Part shown: piece after piece, positions 34,319-45,702 of the stretch
How positions within the stretch are numbered: the stretch's first letter is position 1
Layout: each line of letters starts with the position of its first letter
Origin: Calycina herbarum
Lineage: Eukaryota; Ascomycota; Leotiomycetes; Helotiales; Pezizellaceae
Assembly (NCBI GenBank): GCA_001414485.1
Contig: LLEY01000176.1
Location: forward strand, 1 to 64,000
Length of the DNA stretch: 64,000 nucleotides
Reading direction: 5' to 3'
The notes under the pieces: model-generated
Seen by the model: only the letters and a program-made list of their open reading frames with translations
Database searches by the model: none
Told to the model about the DNA's origin: nothing
Translations under genes and position numbers: made by a program

Positions 34319-35813
34319 ATGAGACCATCCTCACTTCTACTTCGAGGCTCTCTTATCTCTACTGCTTTAGCCTTGCCAACTTTACCACTTCCTCATGCAG
34401 ACTTAGTTGAGCGAGACGGTCCAGTTTTTGATGGTTATATCGGATGCAACGAGAAGCAGACCAACACCCTCAACCAGGCTTTTGAAGACGCACTGAGGCT
34501 AGTGGCTCTGCCATCACAGCTTTCCCTGAACCACGCGTTCACGTTCTTCGATACCCCTTGCACCGGCATCTGTTCAGAAGGTGCTCTCGAGACTCGATTC
34601 TGGGGTAAAGATATTGGCAAACGACCTGATGAATACACATTAATTCAGAGTAAGTTTTGCACTCCCAGCCGCTTCTCGATCAGATATGGTCACAATCTCG
34701 AGCTTCGATCTCTGACATGATGGTATTTAGAGGTCTATAACAACATTGCAAATCTCCGCAGTAAAAGCTCCAAGATCCGCGTCTCTTGCATAGATCAGAA
34801 AAGTCCACTGCCAGGGGGCCAGAACAATTGCGGAGATGTGAAAGGACTTGGTGCATATGCATTTGGAACCAGCAAAGAGTACCACGACAATACTATCGTG
34901 TTCTGCCCAGAATTTTTCAGCGTGAATCTTTTTACACTCGGCGAGCGCGAGAAGGATCTTCAAAAAGATTCCTCAGCACGAAAGGATCCTAACCAGATGA
35001 TGAACAAAGCAGCAACTATGATACATGAACTTTCACATCTCCCTGCAATCGAGGAGTCGGACTTCAGTATGTCATTAAGGAGATACCTCATCTTAATCGC
35101 TGATATAACTGACATCTGAATTAGCTATCATCAAAGATCTCCTGGCTGATCCCGAGAATCTAACTGGCAATAAAGCCTACGGAATCAGATCCGTGGAGCA
35201 GCTTGCAAGAAAATTCCCAAAGTGGGCTGCAAAGAATGGTAATTATGCTCACCTAACAATTTCCCGGATTAGTGCTGACCCATCATTTCAAGCTGATAAT
35301 TACGCATGGTACGCGACCGAAATGTTCTTCAACAATCTCTACGGTATTCCAGATGCGCAGGTCACCCCCAGAGACGATCCGCCAGAGATCCTACCAAAAT
35401 CTGGCCGCGGCCTCGTCGTCGCCTTATACGATGTAGTGTCTCCGCACTTTGGGGGTGCCGACATTGACTACACGTGGAAGTTCTTCACTACACCCAGCGG
35501 TCGCGGTATAGATTGTTCGCTCGGGACTGATCCAGTCGTTGAAATCAAGCCAGAGGGACCCAGCGATGCCAAATTCGGCCATAATCTCAACTTCGACTCG
35601 AAGACTAATATGCCCTGGCCTGGTGGGGACTTCAAATTGACGATTGATGGCCAGGAGTGTCATTACAAGAACAACGGCTCGAATGCAGGTCGCCTCTTCT
35701 GCCCCACTAGAGAGATTGCTTGCGAAGAAGACAGAGCAAGGAAAGAGAATGACGATATACAGACATGCAGCGGATTTACTATGATGAAGCCCAATGTTTG
35801 GTGTAAGTTCTAG
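34319..35813 (+). CDS. Secreted M35-like (lysine-specific type) metallopeptidase
   Basis: A predicted secreted zinc metallopeptidase of the aspzincin (M35) kind. Exons 34,319-34,649, 34,731-35,066 and 35,125-35,813 join in frame to 451 residues; the introns are 81 and 58 bp. Residues 1-18 form a signal peptide (basic MRPSS, then a Leu/Ala core ending ALA). The zinc site HELSH lies at residues 209-213, after TIVFCPEFF, as in this family. The usual third-ligand motif GTxDxxYG appears as LTGNKAYG, with Asn-238 where Asp is normal. NYAWYATEMFF follows at about 281-291, matching the family's Tyr-rich helix. The C-terminal 150 residues are Cys-containing and not assigned. Known relatives digest extracellular protein. 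Catalytic competence is uncertain because of the Asn. Confidence 0.85.
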
Positions 35814-36540
35814 TTGGGTGGCGATAGCGGTTTGGCTGGTTGGTGGTTGTTAGTAGCTACCTTATTGTTTACATTTTAGCGAGGGAGGTGGCGCATTTGT
35901 TTTGGGGACCGCATTAGATGGCGTTTATAGACATGCTGTTTGCAGGCATAATTATAATAGGAAGCTTTCTTTCCCAGCGCAGTTGATTTAAGAGCCGAGA
36001 TACAGGAATCGGGAACCCACGAACCCACGCTCGCGGAAGACATCAAAAATAGTATGTCTTCCCTACCAAGCTTGTTGTCCAAACCACACAGGGCAATTGA
36101 CGCTGATTGTTCTAAACATCTTGGTTATTATTTAAATTGTTCTAATTGTTCTGGAGCGAGATATCTGGACGAATAAGAGAAGTTGTGAGGCACAACCCTG
36201 GTGTATGCTACCACGTTTCTGTCTATCGGGATGTCACGAATCACGTGCACACGTGATAAGTGAAGACCAGGCGGCGTCCTGACAGGTCAAGCACATCCAT
36301 AGACTTATAGCAAATAGGGTTCGCTTAGGCTAGCTAAGCGATCCAGGGATTTCCTTTAGTTAGAAACACGTGATTAGACTAGACCGCTAGGTTGCCTAGC
36401 GATCTAGTAATATAGATCGCTAGCTTAACAAGCGAGTTAGCTATCAAGGGAACAAAGGTTCTTGTAAGAGTTTTTGATTTTGAGTGAATATGGGATCGGG
36501 CATGTGTGGAAGGACTTCAGTGAATTGTACATAGATTAAG
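35814..36540. promoter_or_regulatory. Intergenic region rich in palindromes
   Basis: Spacer between the two host genes. Inverted repeats are TCGCTTAG/CTAAGCGA (36,321-36,328 and 36,334-36,341) and CTAGCGATCTA/TAGATCGCTAG (36,396-36,406 and 36,413-36,423). Two CACGTG boxes, overlapping in GTGCACACGTG context, lie at about 36,243-36,257, and one more at about 36,367. The repeats share GCGATC words. They lie 165-345 bp upstream of the JmjC-like gene and could be regulator sites or small transposon remains. Confidence 0.5.
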
Positions 36541-36548
36541 TATATAAG
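36541..36548 (+). promoter_or_regulatory. TATA box of the JmjC-like gene
   Basis: TATATAAG, 40 bp before the ATG at 36,588. The leader would be very short. Confidence 0.45.
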
Positions 36549-36587
36549 GACGAAGGGCCGCAATCAAGAGAGGAACATCAACCATCA

Positions 36588-37559
36588 ATGCCTCAAATGA
36601 TCATTGAAAAATGCAGAGGTAATAGTGCAGCTTTAAAAAAGCTGAATTCGATTCCTTGCTTTTCTCGTCGTTTCCCTCCAACGAATGTCGACAAACAGAG
36701 TTGGGGGAACTATCAAATGCCGATTATGTTTGATATTCGCGAATGTATTCCAACCGGCAATTACCCCTCTTACGAGCAACTCTTGAGTTCCTGTTTAAAT
36801 GAGCCAAGGCAAGCAAAGCGGAGACAGGTTCGGGAGGTCCTCGCATCGGGGTTTCAGCCAACTTCGCAGCACAAGGGATGCAGTGTCGTCACTAGCATTG
36901 AGCTTCAAGGGATGGAAGGGCTAAAGCTAGAGCTTCCTACAGGCATCAGCAAACTCGAAATTGCTGACCAAACAACTAGGAAGAAGATAACAATAAACAT
37001 GTATCGGAGTAGCGCTACGTTTGATTTCCATATTGACGAAACTAGCAACTTGGCACTGCTAGGTGCAGGTACCGATGTGGAATATGAAAAGTACTGGCTA
37101 TTTGCACCCTTAACTCCAGAAAACTTGGAAGTCTTCCGAGGACAGGCGAAACTTGAGCATGGAGAACATGATGTGATTCTGCCACGAGATATTGCCTTAC
37201 TCGACGACGTGGTTTTCTTCCACCAAACACCCAAAGACGTTATATGGATTCCGACGGGGGCTCTTCACGCCACCCTCAGTAATGGCAACTCCATTTTGTA
37301 CGGATCTGTCTTTGAAATTGTCGAGGACATTGACCTCATTGCACGTGGCCTGAGTGCTCTTTGGGAGTTATCAAAAGCACATGAAAGGGTACGCCTAGTA
37401 GGACGCATAGGTCGGCTAGTAACTGGCCTTGACTTAGATCTACAGCCGCCGGAGGGATTACACAAGTTGAGAGGGTCTTCCACCAGACAGTCAATTCCAC
37501 AGCCTCCGGCACGTCCCATCCATTTTCCACGAGTACTGATGGAAACCATTTTTCTGTGA
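36588..37559 (+). CDS. JmjC/cupin-like protein (putative 2-oxoglutarate/Fe(II) oxygenase fold)
   Basis: A single-exon gene for 323 residues. The central part looks like a JmjC-type double-stranded beta-helix. It has FDFHIDET (His-148 and Asp-150, the HxD iron ligands), then LALLGAG and KYWLFAPL as in the strand after HxD, then DVIWIPTGALHATL with His-227 as the likely third ligand. JmjC proteins hydroxylate or demethylate proteins, histones included, but substrate cannot be deduced here. The N-terminal 90 residues and the basic, Pro-rich C-terminal tail are unassigned. No signal peptide or zinc finger is visible. It could instead be a non-enzymatic cupin. The first ATG was used; a second Met lies at residue 4. 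Confidence 0.65.
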   Translation: MPQMIIEKCRGNSAALKKLNSIPCFSRRFPPTNVDKQSWGNYQMPIMFDIRECIPTGNYPSYEQLLSSCLNEPRQAKRRQVREVLASGFQPTSQHKGCSVVTSIELQGMEGLKLELPTGISKLEIADQTTRKKITINMYRSSATFDFHIDETSNLALLGAGTDVEYEKYWLFAPLTPENLEVFRGQAKLEHGEHDVILPRDIALLDDVVFFHQTPKDVIWIPTGALHATLSNGNSILYGSVFEIVEDIDLIARGLSALWELSKAHERVRLVGRIGRLVTGLDLDLQPPEGLHKLRGSSTRQSIPQPPARPIHFPRVLMETIFL

Positions 37560-38155
37560 AACGGTAGCAACACCCTTCTAGCAGTTGTTGAGTTTCGTTG
37601 AGGATCCAGTGCTGTGTTTTAAAAGGAAGGTACGTAGGGTTCGGTGGTACAAAATTGCAATCGCAGGTACTTCGCGGGCCTTTTTGGCTCCTCCGTCTGT
37701 CTGTGAACGTAAAAGGTAGTTAGCATTATTTCAGGAATCACTGTGTGGAATATTTGTGCCCAATACCTTGACGTATCTCCTGGGGAACCCTTTCTCCCCT
37801 CCCCAGTATAGCTTTAGGTCGTTTTCTGGTAGCTCCACTTCGCTTTCGTCCCTTACCACGGCACTTGGGTCTTATCGCGTGTTGGGTATCTGCCATATGT
37901 ATGGGACAATAGCACTGGGCTACTGTGTGTTTGAGACTTCTTCCGCTTGTCATAGACAGTCAAGGTTTGTGATGCATGACCGAAGGTATACTGTGGAGGT
38001 TGGTGATCGCTAGAAAGTTGATGTTAAGGTGGAGGCTATTGTCGGGTTCTCGTTGAGTAGGGTGTTATAGAGATGAGGGCTCGTAAGTACGCACGATGCT
38101 TTCGAGTTGGATTCGCAGATGTATCGTAGAGGGGCTGTCGCGATTCGGATCTCTA
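37560..38155. other. Unmutated intergenic DNA ending at a RIP boundary
   Basis: No convincing gene. Minus-strand frame 37,738-37,953 is basic and lacks a recognisable motif. Base composition changes sharply at about 38,155, where CA and TG vanish. Confidence 0.4.
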
Positions 38156-39684
38156 TGTAATAATAGCAGTTCTTCGTGTTATATATTATACTTACGAAGT
38201 GTCTTAATATAAAGTTAAATATTCTAATACTACGAAATCTAAACTAAGCCTTATCGGGATTGTCCCTAGCTATAGCTTATTTCAGCCTTTCCTTATAAAC
38301 CCTTATAGAGGTAAAAGCTAATACCGTCGCTCCTACTTAAGACGCGACTCTCTATTTCAAGTCGTATACTAACTCTCGTAGTCGTTCCTTCCTATTAAGA
38401 GCTATAATCCGCTAATATTATATAACGTTCTCTTATACCAAGAGCGGGGTTCGACAGCCTTACTCTACTAAATATTACTTCTCTTAGAGCTCTTCTATAA
38501 TACTATAACCTTAATTCCTTATACGTAACCTCTCTGCTATTATAATATACTCTTAGATTAATATACGATTAATTCCCTCCTATACTACTTATTCTTCTAC
38601 TAGGTTCTAGGACTGTATAAATATATATAGAGTAAGCTTAACTCTAACTAACCTTCGACCTAGCTTATAAACGTCTAAGTATTTAATACTCTTCTACCGA
38701 CTATTAAAGCTAATCTTTAATAGTTATATTCTTACTCTCTACCTCTTATAACGCTTACGTATTAAGACTTTAACCTAATAGTAATAAATCAAGGTCCGCT
38801 TATATTAGATATACTAGCTTATCGCTATACTACTAATAAAGAGTATACCTTTTATTATATAAGCTCTTCTACGTTGTCTAATATCTAAAATACTTATAAA
38901 GTATAGAACGATAACTATAAACTACTTATTCTCTATAATACTATCTACTATTATATAAAGAACGTATATAGTATTAGTATAATATATAAAAGGATTAAAC
39001 GTAGCTTATTTAAGAAGTACGACTTTTCTACTATTATACTTAAGACTTATAACGAGGAGATATAATTACTTATTAACTAGTTTAGATAAGCGATTTCTAT
39101 CTACTATAATAATTCGTATTAGAACCTAAATAGCGAGAAGAATACTAATCTAGAAACTAGGGAAAGTTGATTAGCTATACTCTACTAAATAAAGAATAAG
39201 AACTTTTTATCTTAAATATATATTAAGTTAAAGAAGATATTAGATAAAGGAGTTATTAAGGTTATTAGATCTAGTTTAGTAGTAGAAGAAAAGTACGAAT
39301 AAATATAAATAAACGAGCTATAGCCTAAGTTAGAGTAATTCTATAGTAGAGAAAAAGGTCGTTACTTAGTAGTAATAGAGAGTAGATAATCGTAAGATAG
39401 TCTCTTTAGTTTATTAGTTAGTTAGTTATAGTATTAGTAGAATAGAATCCTAGTAATATACTATAATAGATTTATTCTAAAAAAAGTTAGACTATATATA
39501 CCTCTAACTCTCTATCTAGATTTTATTACTTACTATTAAAACAAAATTAATTATTTTATTTAAGAGAAGCGGAAGTAGATAAAAAAAGAGCGGATATTTA
39601 TATAGAAGAAAGGTTAGAACTAATATAGAATAGAGATATAAGTCGGCTAATATAACTATCTCTAGAGAATTCTCTAAGAGAGAG
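38156..39684. other. RIP-mutated unidentified sequence, left flank of Gypsy-D
   Basis: CA/TG-depleted DNA. One plus-strand frame at about 38,990-39,684 reads through for hundreds of bases with only TAA/TAG stops, giving a hydrophilic protein (for example NFLSQIYIKLKKILDKGV-like text). It should continue at 47,577 beyond Gypsy-D, since the GAGAG duplication shows the two flanks were once joined. I recognise no family; it is probably an older mobile element. Confidence 0.45.
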
Positions 39685-39916
39685 TGTTATAATCTATATC
39701 TGAAGGCAAAGGTATAAGAGTATATATATGTATATTCGAGAATTTAAAGCTATAGTTCTAAGAACGAGGGAATGTAGAATATATACTCTACGAAAAAGAG
39801 GTATTCCTACTAACTATAAAGAGCCTTTAATCTCGTTATAAATCCGTCTAAGCGTTACAGCTCTGACAGTCACGTATAGGACCGAGAATCACGTGTTATA
39901 GACTAGCGCTGTAACA
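39685..39916 (-). repeat. Gypsy-D LTR, left (3' LTR of the minus-strand element)
   Basis: 232 bp, TGTTATAATC to GCTGTAACA. It aligns without gaps with 47,340-47,571. The two differ by transitions only as far as I can read. Confidence 0.93.
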
Positions 39917-39949
39917 TTACCCCCTCTTTTAGAAAAAGCTTATCTATAA

Positions 39950-42900
39950 GCTTTATATTACAACTAAATCGTCTGTTAGATAATCGTAATCGTCTATTCC
40001 GTCTTTCTACGCTTATATCTAGCTTTATAAAGCCCTTAGTAGACTAGCGTAGGATAGATTAGTAAGGTGAAAATCGCGTAATTTATATAGATAATACTTA
40101 AAATTCAAGGCTAGATACTACTATAGATCAGGGTTATAGCCTAACTATTAAACCCTGTATTAGAGCTTTCTACGAACTGTCTTTATAACTAAGACTTCTT
40201 TCACTTCCTACTCTTCTTAATCTGTAACCTATATTAGTAGGGGTGGTTCGTTTACCTATCTAAGTAGCAGATCTATAGCAGCCTTATAGAGCAGTGACGG
40301 GTGGAATATAGGGTGTATACGGAAGTGGTCTAGTAGTTCGAGCTGGAAAGAGTGTCCTTCGCAGGCTATAATCTAGAACAGACCCTTGTTTTGTCTATCT
40401 AGCTTATAGCTTAGCCAGTCTGTCTTCTAATTATAAGTCGATACCTAAACAAAGTCGTCTACGTCAAAGTCTACTACTCTTCGAATCCGGTTCGTAGACC
40501 TTATATAGTAGTCTTATACTTTACTAACTAATTCCTTTACTATAGTCTAAGTATCGTATATTCTCTATACGAGTGCTTCTACATCGGTCTAGTTAAGCTG
40601 TTCGTAGACTGTTATAGATTTATCTAGACAGTTCTAATCGAAGAACGTAGTAGCTACGTATCTGTTAATTACTTTAAAAGGCGAGAGCCTATCTAGGCTC
40701 TCGTATAGAAGCGTAAGCTAAGCGTAGTCTAGAATAGGGACAAGTTCGCTCCAGTTGTCCTAATAGTAACTAATAAAAGGCTGTAAGCGTTGATTAATCT
40801 ATTAGTTTATAATTTTAGTTTATCTGTCAGTTTGTAGGTAGAAAGCAGTAGATAGCTTAAGCTTTATACTAAGGATTCCGTAGAATTTAGACTAGAAAGA
40901 AGAAATAAACTATAGTCTACGGTCTGAAATAATGCTTTACAGATAGCCGTGGGTTCGATAGATCTACGTAACGTATATTCGAGCTATATCTTAGGCTATA
41001 ACTGTCTTTAGATAGGGGATCGAGACCGATTACTTAGTTAGGCGATCTATAACTACCTATAAGGTATCGTAACCTTGTTTATCAGCAGGGAAAGACTTAT
41101 AGTCTATAGTAATATACTACTAGGGACGTTCTAGAACTAGTAACAGGTATAAAAACCTAGGTTTATAGTCGCGAGGAACCGTAGCACGTCGACAGTCTCC
41201 GCAGTTACTAATATAGGTTTCTACAGACGTCTATAAACCTTTCCACCAGTATCTACGGGCAAGGATAGCTACCGTCTTTGTCCGTTCAAGGTAAGCTATA
41301 GATACTTATACATGAGCCTCACAGATTAGGTCCGTCTATAAAGTGCCTTAATCAGGAACTACGAGTCTCTTTTACTAAAGAAGTAAGCCGTTCTCTATTA
41401 TCTAGTTTTAGTACCCGCAGGTAGCTTTCGTTTAGTCGTCTTCTAAGTCTGAAGAGTTACGGTTAGTAGTAAGTAACTAGTCGATAAGGTTAAGCGAGGG
41501 TTCTAAGGTAACTAGGGCTAATGTTATAAGAGAGTCTAATCGAGTAGTAATACGTGGATCTAACTAATTAGACGTAAGCAAGGTTTATTATCTTACGAAC
41601 GCTTTTAGGTCGTTCTGCGGGTTAACGTCTTAGTCTCGGCGTGTTAGCGTGTCCGTTTTCTCGTTCTACTTACTAGATCGAAACGTAATTATAAAATAAA
41701 ACTCTAATAGAAACTCTGCCTATCTCGCTTACCGCTAGTTTAAGGTTTTAGAGGTTATAAAGTACTCTAAAGCCTTGTAATCGGTGAAGACCTTGATCTA
41801 GGAGCTAGTCTAAGTAAGATCTGCTTACTATTGTCTAAAAGAGCGTATAATAGCTAACATCTCCTTATCGTAGATTTGGTAGTTTAGCTTAGCGAGGTTT
41901 ATCGTCTTCGAGAAGTAGCCTACAGGTCTCTATAGTTCGGTTTCGGATATACGTTATAATATTACAGCTGTAACTACTCCGTTAGAAGCGTTAGTCTCAA
42001 CCATAGTCTCTAAATCGGCTGTAAAGTAGTATAAGAGAGGGGCGGTAACTAAGGCTTCTTTTAATATATTAAAAGCCTTCTTATATTCTAAGTCGAACTT
42101 AAACAGTACTTCCTTTCCTATAAGATAGTTTAGTAGACGAGTAATCCGTCTATAATCCTAAATAAAACGTCGGTAGAAGTTATAAAAACCTAGGAAGGAC
42201 TAGATACTCTTAATAGTACTAGGATATTTCTAGGAAACGATTGCTAAGATCTTCTCTAGGTCGACTTCGATTCTATCTATAGAGATAATAAAACTAAGGT
42301 ACTTTATATAAGTAACGTAGAACTCTATCTTCTTAATATCTACTTATAGTCTAGCTTTACAGAGCCGTTCTAAGACCTTATAGACGTGTTCAACGTGTTC
42401 GAGCTTATTATTAGAGTATATAAGAATGTTATTAAAGTAAGCTATATAAAAGTTATTAAGATATTCTATAAGAACGCTATTTATATACCTCAAGTACGTA
42501 GTAGGACCGTTAGTTAAGCCGAAAGGTAATACCTTATATTTAAACGTGCTATAATAGGTCTAAAAGGTTATAAGTTCTTCTAACTCTAGATCTATATATA
42601 TACAGTTAAAAGCTTAATAAATGTTAAGCTTTATAAGGATTTTAGCACTAGTAATTCGTATAAGAGTTTCGTCGATTAGCGGAAGAGAGTACTAGTCCTT
42701 ATAAGTAAGGTTATTAAGTTTCTAGCAGTCGACATAGAGCTATAAGCTTCCGTTAGACTTCTTTATAAATAGTACTAGAGAGGCGAAAGAGGTATAGCTA
42801 GGAATAATAAACCCTTTATCGAGGTTATTAAAGATATACTGTTTTATAGCTAGAAGTTCCTTAGTCGTTATCTTATATAATAGGCTATATAATAGAGTAT

Positions 42901-43838
42901 TCAGACCTATAAGTTCGATCTAGTAGTCGACTTAGTTTCGTAGTAGAGGAAGCTTGTCTAAAGCTCTCTTTAAAAAGACATTCTTAAAGTCTGTATATTC
43001 CTAGTAAACGTTCTATTCTACTAGTTGTTCGTCTAAAGCGTAATCTACTAAAGAGAGCTCTATATATAACCTGTCTATAAGAGCATAGTCGATCTCTTAT
43101 AAGCTAGTAGAGAAGACTTCGTTATCGCGCTTTTAAAGGTTAAGTTTAAAAGCGGCAGCTCTAATATAATAGATATTAATAGCGAAGTCTTCCGTAGGTT
43201 TACAGATGTCCGTAAGCGAGCTTATAGCCGCTTTATAGTTCGTAACTAAACGTTTTCCTAAAGAGGATCGACGACGTTGTTAGCGGTTAGGAATAAGGAC
43301 CTATATTCTATTTTAGACAGAGACGAGATCTTGCTAAAAGCTTTCGTCTAGAATTTCCTTAAGAGTGACTAGTAGCGGGGTTTAGCGCTAGCTTCGAGGC
43401 AGTATCGAATAGATTAATATAGGTTCCTCTATAGTATTCTAGCAGAGGTTGCGGTTCTCTATATTCTCCTAAGCCTGGAGGTCTAGTAGGGAGATAGTTA
43501 TCGATTCCCTAGTAATAGGTACTAAGTAATCGAATCGACGAACTAGAGGAAGGGATTCTAGCCACTTAATCTTACGGCTACGGACTGCTAACTTTACGTT
43601 TACGTCTATAAGCTATTAACAGCTGATAATAATATTATATCTGCTAATATTAGTAATTAGGAAGAGCGTATTAGTAAACTATCGTCTGTCGATACTTAGT
43701 ATTAAGCGAATAACGCGAGTAATCGCTAGTTCTTTATATCTATTAAACCCTGTAATTAATATTACGTGTAATAGCTTTTCTATAGCCTGTTTATAATATT
43801 AACTTAACTAGTTAGCTAAAGCTGTATTAATAAATAGC
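39950..43838 (-). pseudogene. Gypsy-D pol, RIP-broken
   Basis: Minus-strand polyprotein remnant. The RT at about 41,900-42,760 reads through KVLPFGLTNGPTTYLRYI and YFNNILIYSNN (for YxDDILIYS, both Asp changed to Asn), then FLGFYNFYRRFI. RNase H and integrase follow toward 40,300. The frame has many TAG/TAA codons. The protease side reaches the Fot-A insertion at 43,841. Confidence 0.85.
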
Positions 43839-43840
43839 TA

Positions 43841-45701
43841 ACGTGGTATACTAGGACCTCGTGATTATTAGGACCTTGTGAATTTTTTCCTACTCTACTA
43901 CTTTAAAATATAATAAAACTACTATAACATATTAAATTAATTAAAACTACTTAGAATCTAATAAACTAGATGTATCTACAACTTCTTAACACGTCTGTGT
44001 ATTATAACTAGTTTTTCTATAAGTGCTATAACGTCGCTGAGTCGTTTGTCCTTCATCTTCTCTACTCTCTCTAGAGCGCTTGTTACGTCGAACCTGCTCC
44101 TCTGTATTCTTCTGGGCTAATCTGTCCTGTGTATCCTCTATAGTAAGTGTACCTCCTTCTTGGACACGGGTATTTTTAGCCCTCCGGCGTTTGCTAAGGG
44201 CTTTATTTGCTGTTCGAAGTATATAGACCTTGGCTAATAAGAGGGTTACCTTATAAGCTAATCGCTCTGTACCTTTTGCTAACGAAGCGATTGTCTAGAA
44301 AATAGGTGTTAGCGAGCTTCCTTAGTAACGAGTAATACGATCTTTAATAAGAGTTGATTACGAAAGAGCTTTAGAAGGGTTGCGAGGAGTCTAGGAGACC
44401 TAAGGGGTGGCGTCGGCAGAGGGGGGTCTGGTAGGTATAGGAGTCTATAACTTAATATTAAGCTTTAAGATTATAGTCTAGGGTTCTAGAGGTACTAGAC
44501 CAGCTCTATAGAACCTAGCTTTAGTATTTTAGGTTATTATTAACTAGTTATAGGCTATATAAAACATAAGAAAGAACTCGACCTTAGTAATATAGTTTAT
44601 ATAAGCCTTGATAAAGGTCTCGATTTAACGCCTATATATACGTTTAAGAATACTAAAACACCTAATATCGAGTAGCTGGGTTAGATAAGACGAATAAGGA
44701 GGTAAGCAAAGAGTAATAATATTATATAACTTGTAATACTCTTGGAATACTGCTGATTCATAACTCTTATACCTATCTAGAACTAACATTTAATATAGCC
44801 CTTTTATATAACTACGAGTATGCTTATTAAAGTGTTCTAGCTATTCTAAGCCTGTCTTATTATTAGTCTATCTATTACTAGTTAGTTTAATAACCTAGTT
44901 GTTAGAAAGACTGCCCTTAGTATACTAACTAGTAAGGTGATTTTTCCCTTAAACTACTAAGAATAGAGGGATGCTTAAACCCTCTCTATTAATATAGACA
45001 ATTACTATAGCCTATTCTCGATTACCTAGCTAGATAGCCTTGCCTCTGCTACGTCGATTAGCGTGTATAATAACTATTCTAGTATAGATAACACCTATTA
45101 TAAAACCAGTCTTATTAAAGTTATAGAAATCGTAGTCTTAGATCTTATATTTCGCCTGTATATTCTCTACTAGTCGAAACTATATGCTAATTAGCTTAGG
45201 ATCTTTATATAAGGCCCTTTAGAAATCGTAAACGCGATTAAAACGCGTCTTTAGTTTTGAACGTTGTTATATAAATCGTTATACCTAGTTCTTTCTAACG
45301 TGTTATCTTCTACGCGACTCGAGTATATAATTTGCTATATCTTCTATACTACCTAGCCGGGGCGTAAATCCTCTTGTATCTAGATTAAGTATATTTTGAA
45401 TAATTACCTCCTCTTCTATTATAGTTATTTTATAATTTACTAGCTAGCGTTCGCTAAGAGTAGTTCAACCAGCTATTCTATTAGTAAGTATAGAATAAGG
45501 GACTCTATATAGCTTCGTAGCTTTACTATGGTTTATTTGTTTAGATAATCGAATAGCTTTGATAACTAGGATAATTCGAGCTTCTTAGGTTTGAGATTCT
45601 ATTAGGTAGTTGTTAAGAAAACGCGTATTAAAGTTAGAGGTAGTAGAGTAGGGAAAAAATTCATAAGGTCCTGATAATCACGAGGTCCTGGTATACCATG
45701 T
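43841..45701 (-). mobile_element. Fot-A copy 1 (Fot1/Pogo-type transposon) inside Gypsy-D
   Basis: A 1,861-bp element with long TIRs starting ACGTGGTATACTAGGACC, flanked by TA (43,839-43,840 and 45,702-45,703). It is the same family as 53,579-55,439 in opposite orientation, and both copies are exactly 1,861 bp. The transposase runs on the minus strand at about 45,640-44,000. It is less mutated near its 3' end: around 44,090-44,200 the complement reads as a coding stretch with RAKNTRVQEGGTLTIEDTQD. It splits Gypsy-D between gag and pol. Confidence 0.93.
44000..45640 (-). pseudogene. Fot-A copy 1 transposase, RIP-broken
   Basis: A DDE-type transposase of the Fot1/Pogo family (helix-turn-helix N-terminus, DDE_1 catalytic domain), equivalent to the plus-strand copy at 53,640-55,340, where the motifs are described. 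The C-terminal 60 residues, basic and rich in Arg/Glu, are almost unmutated. The rest has TAA/TAG stops. Confidence 0.85.
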
Positions 45702-45702
45702 T

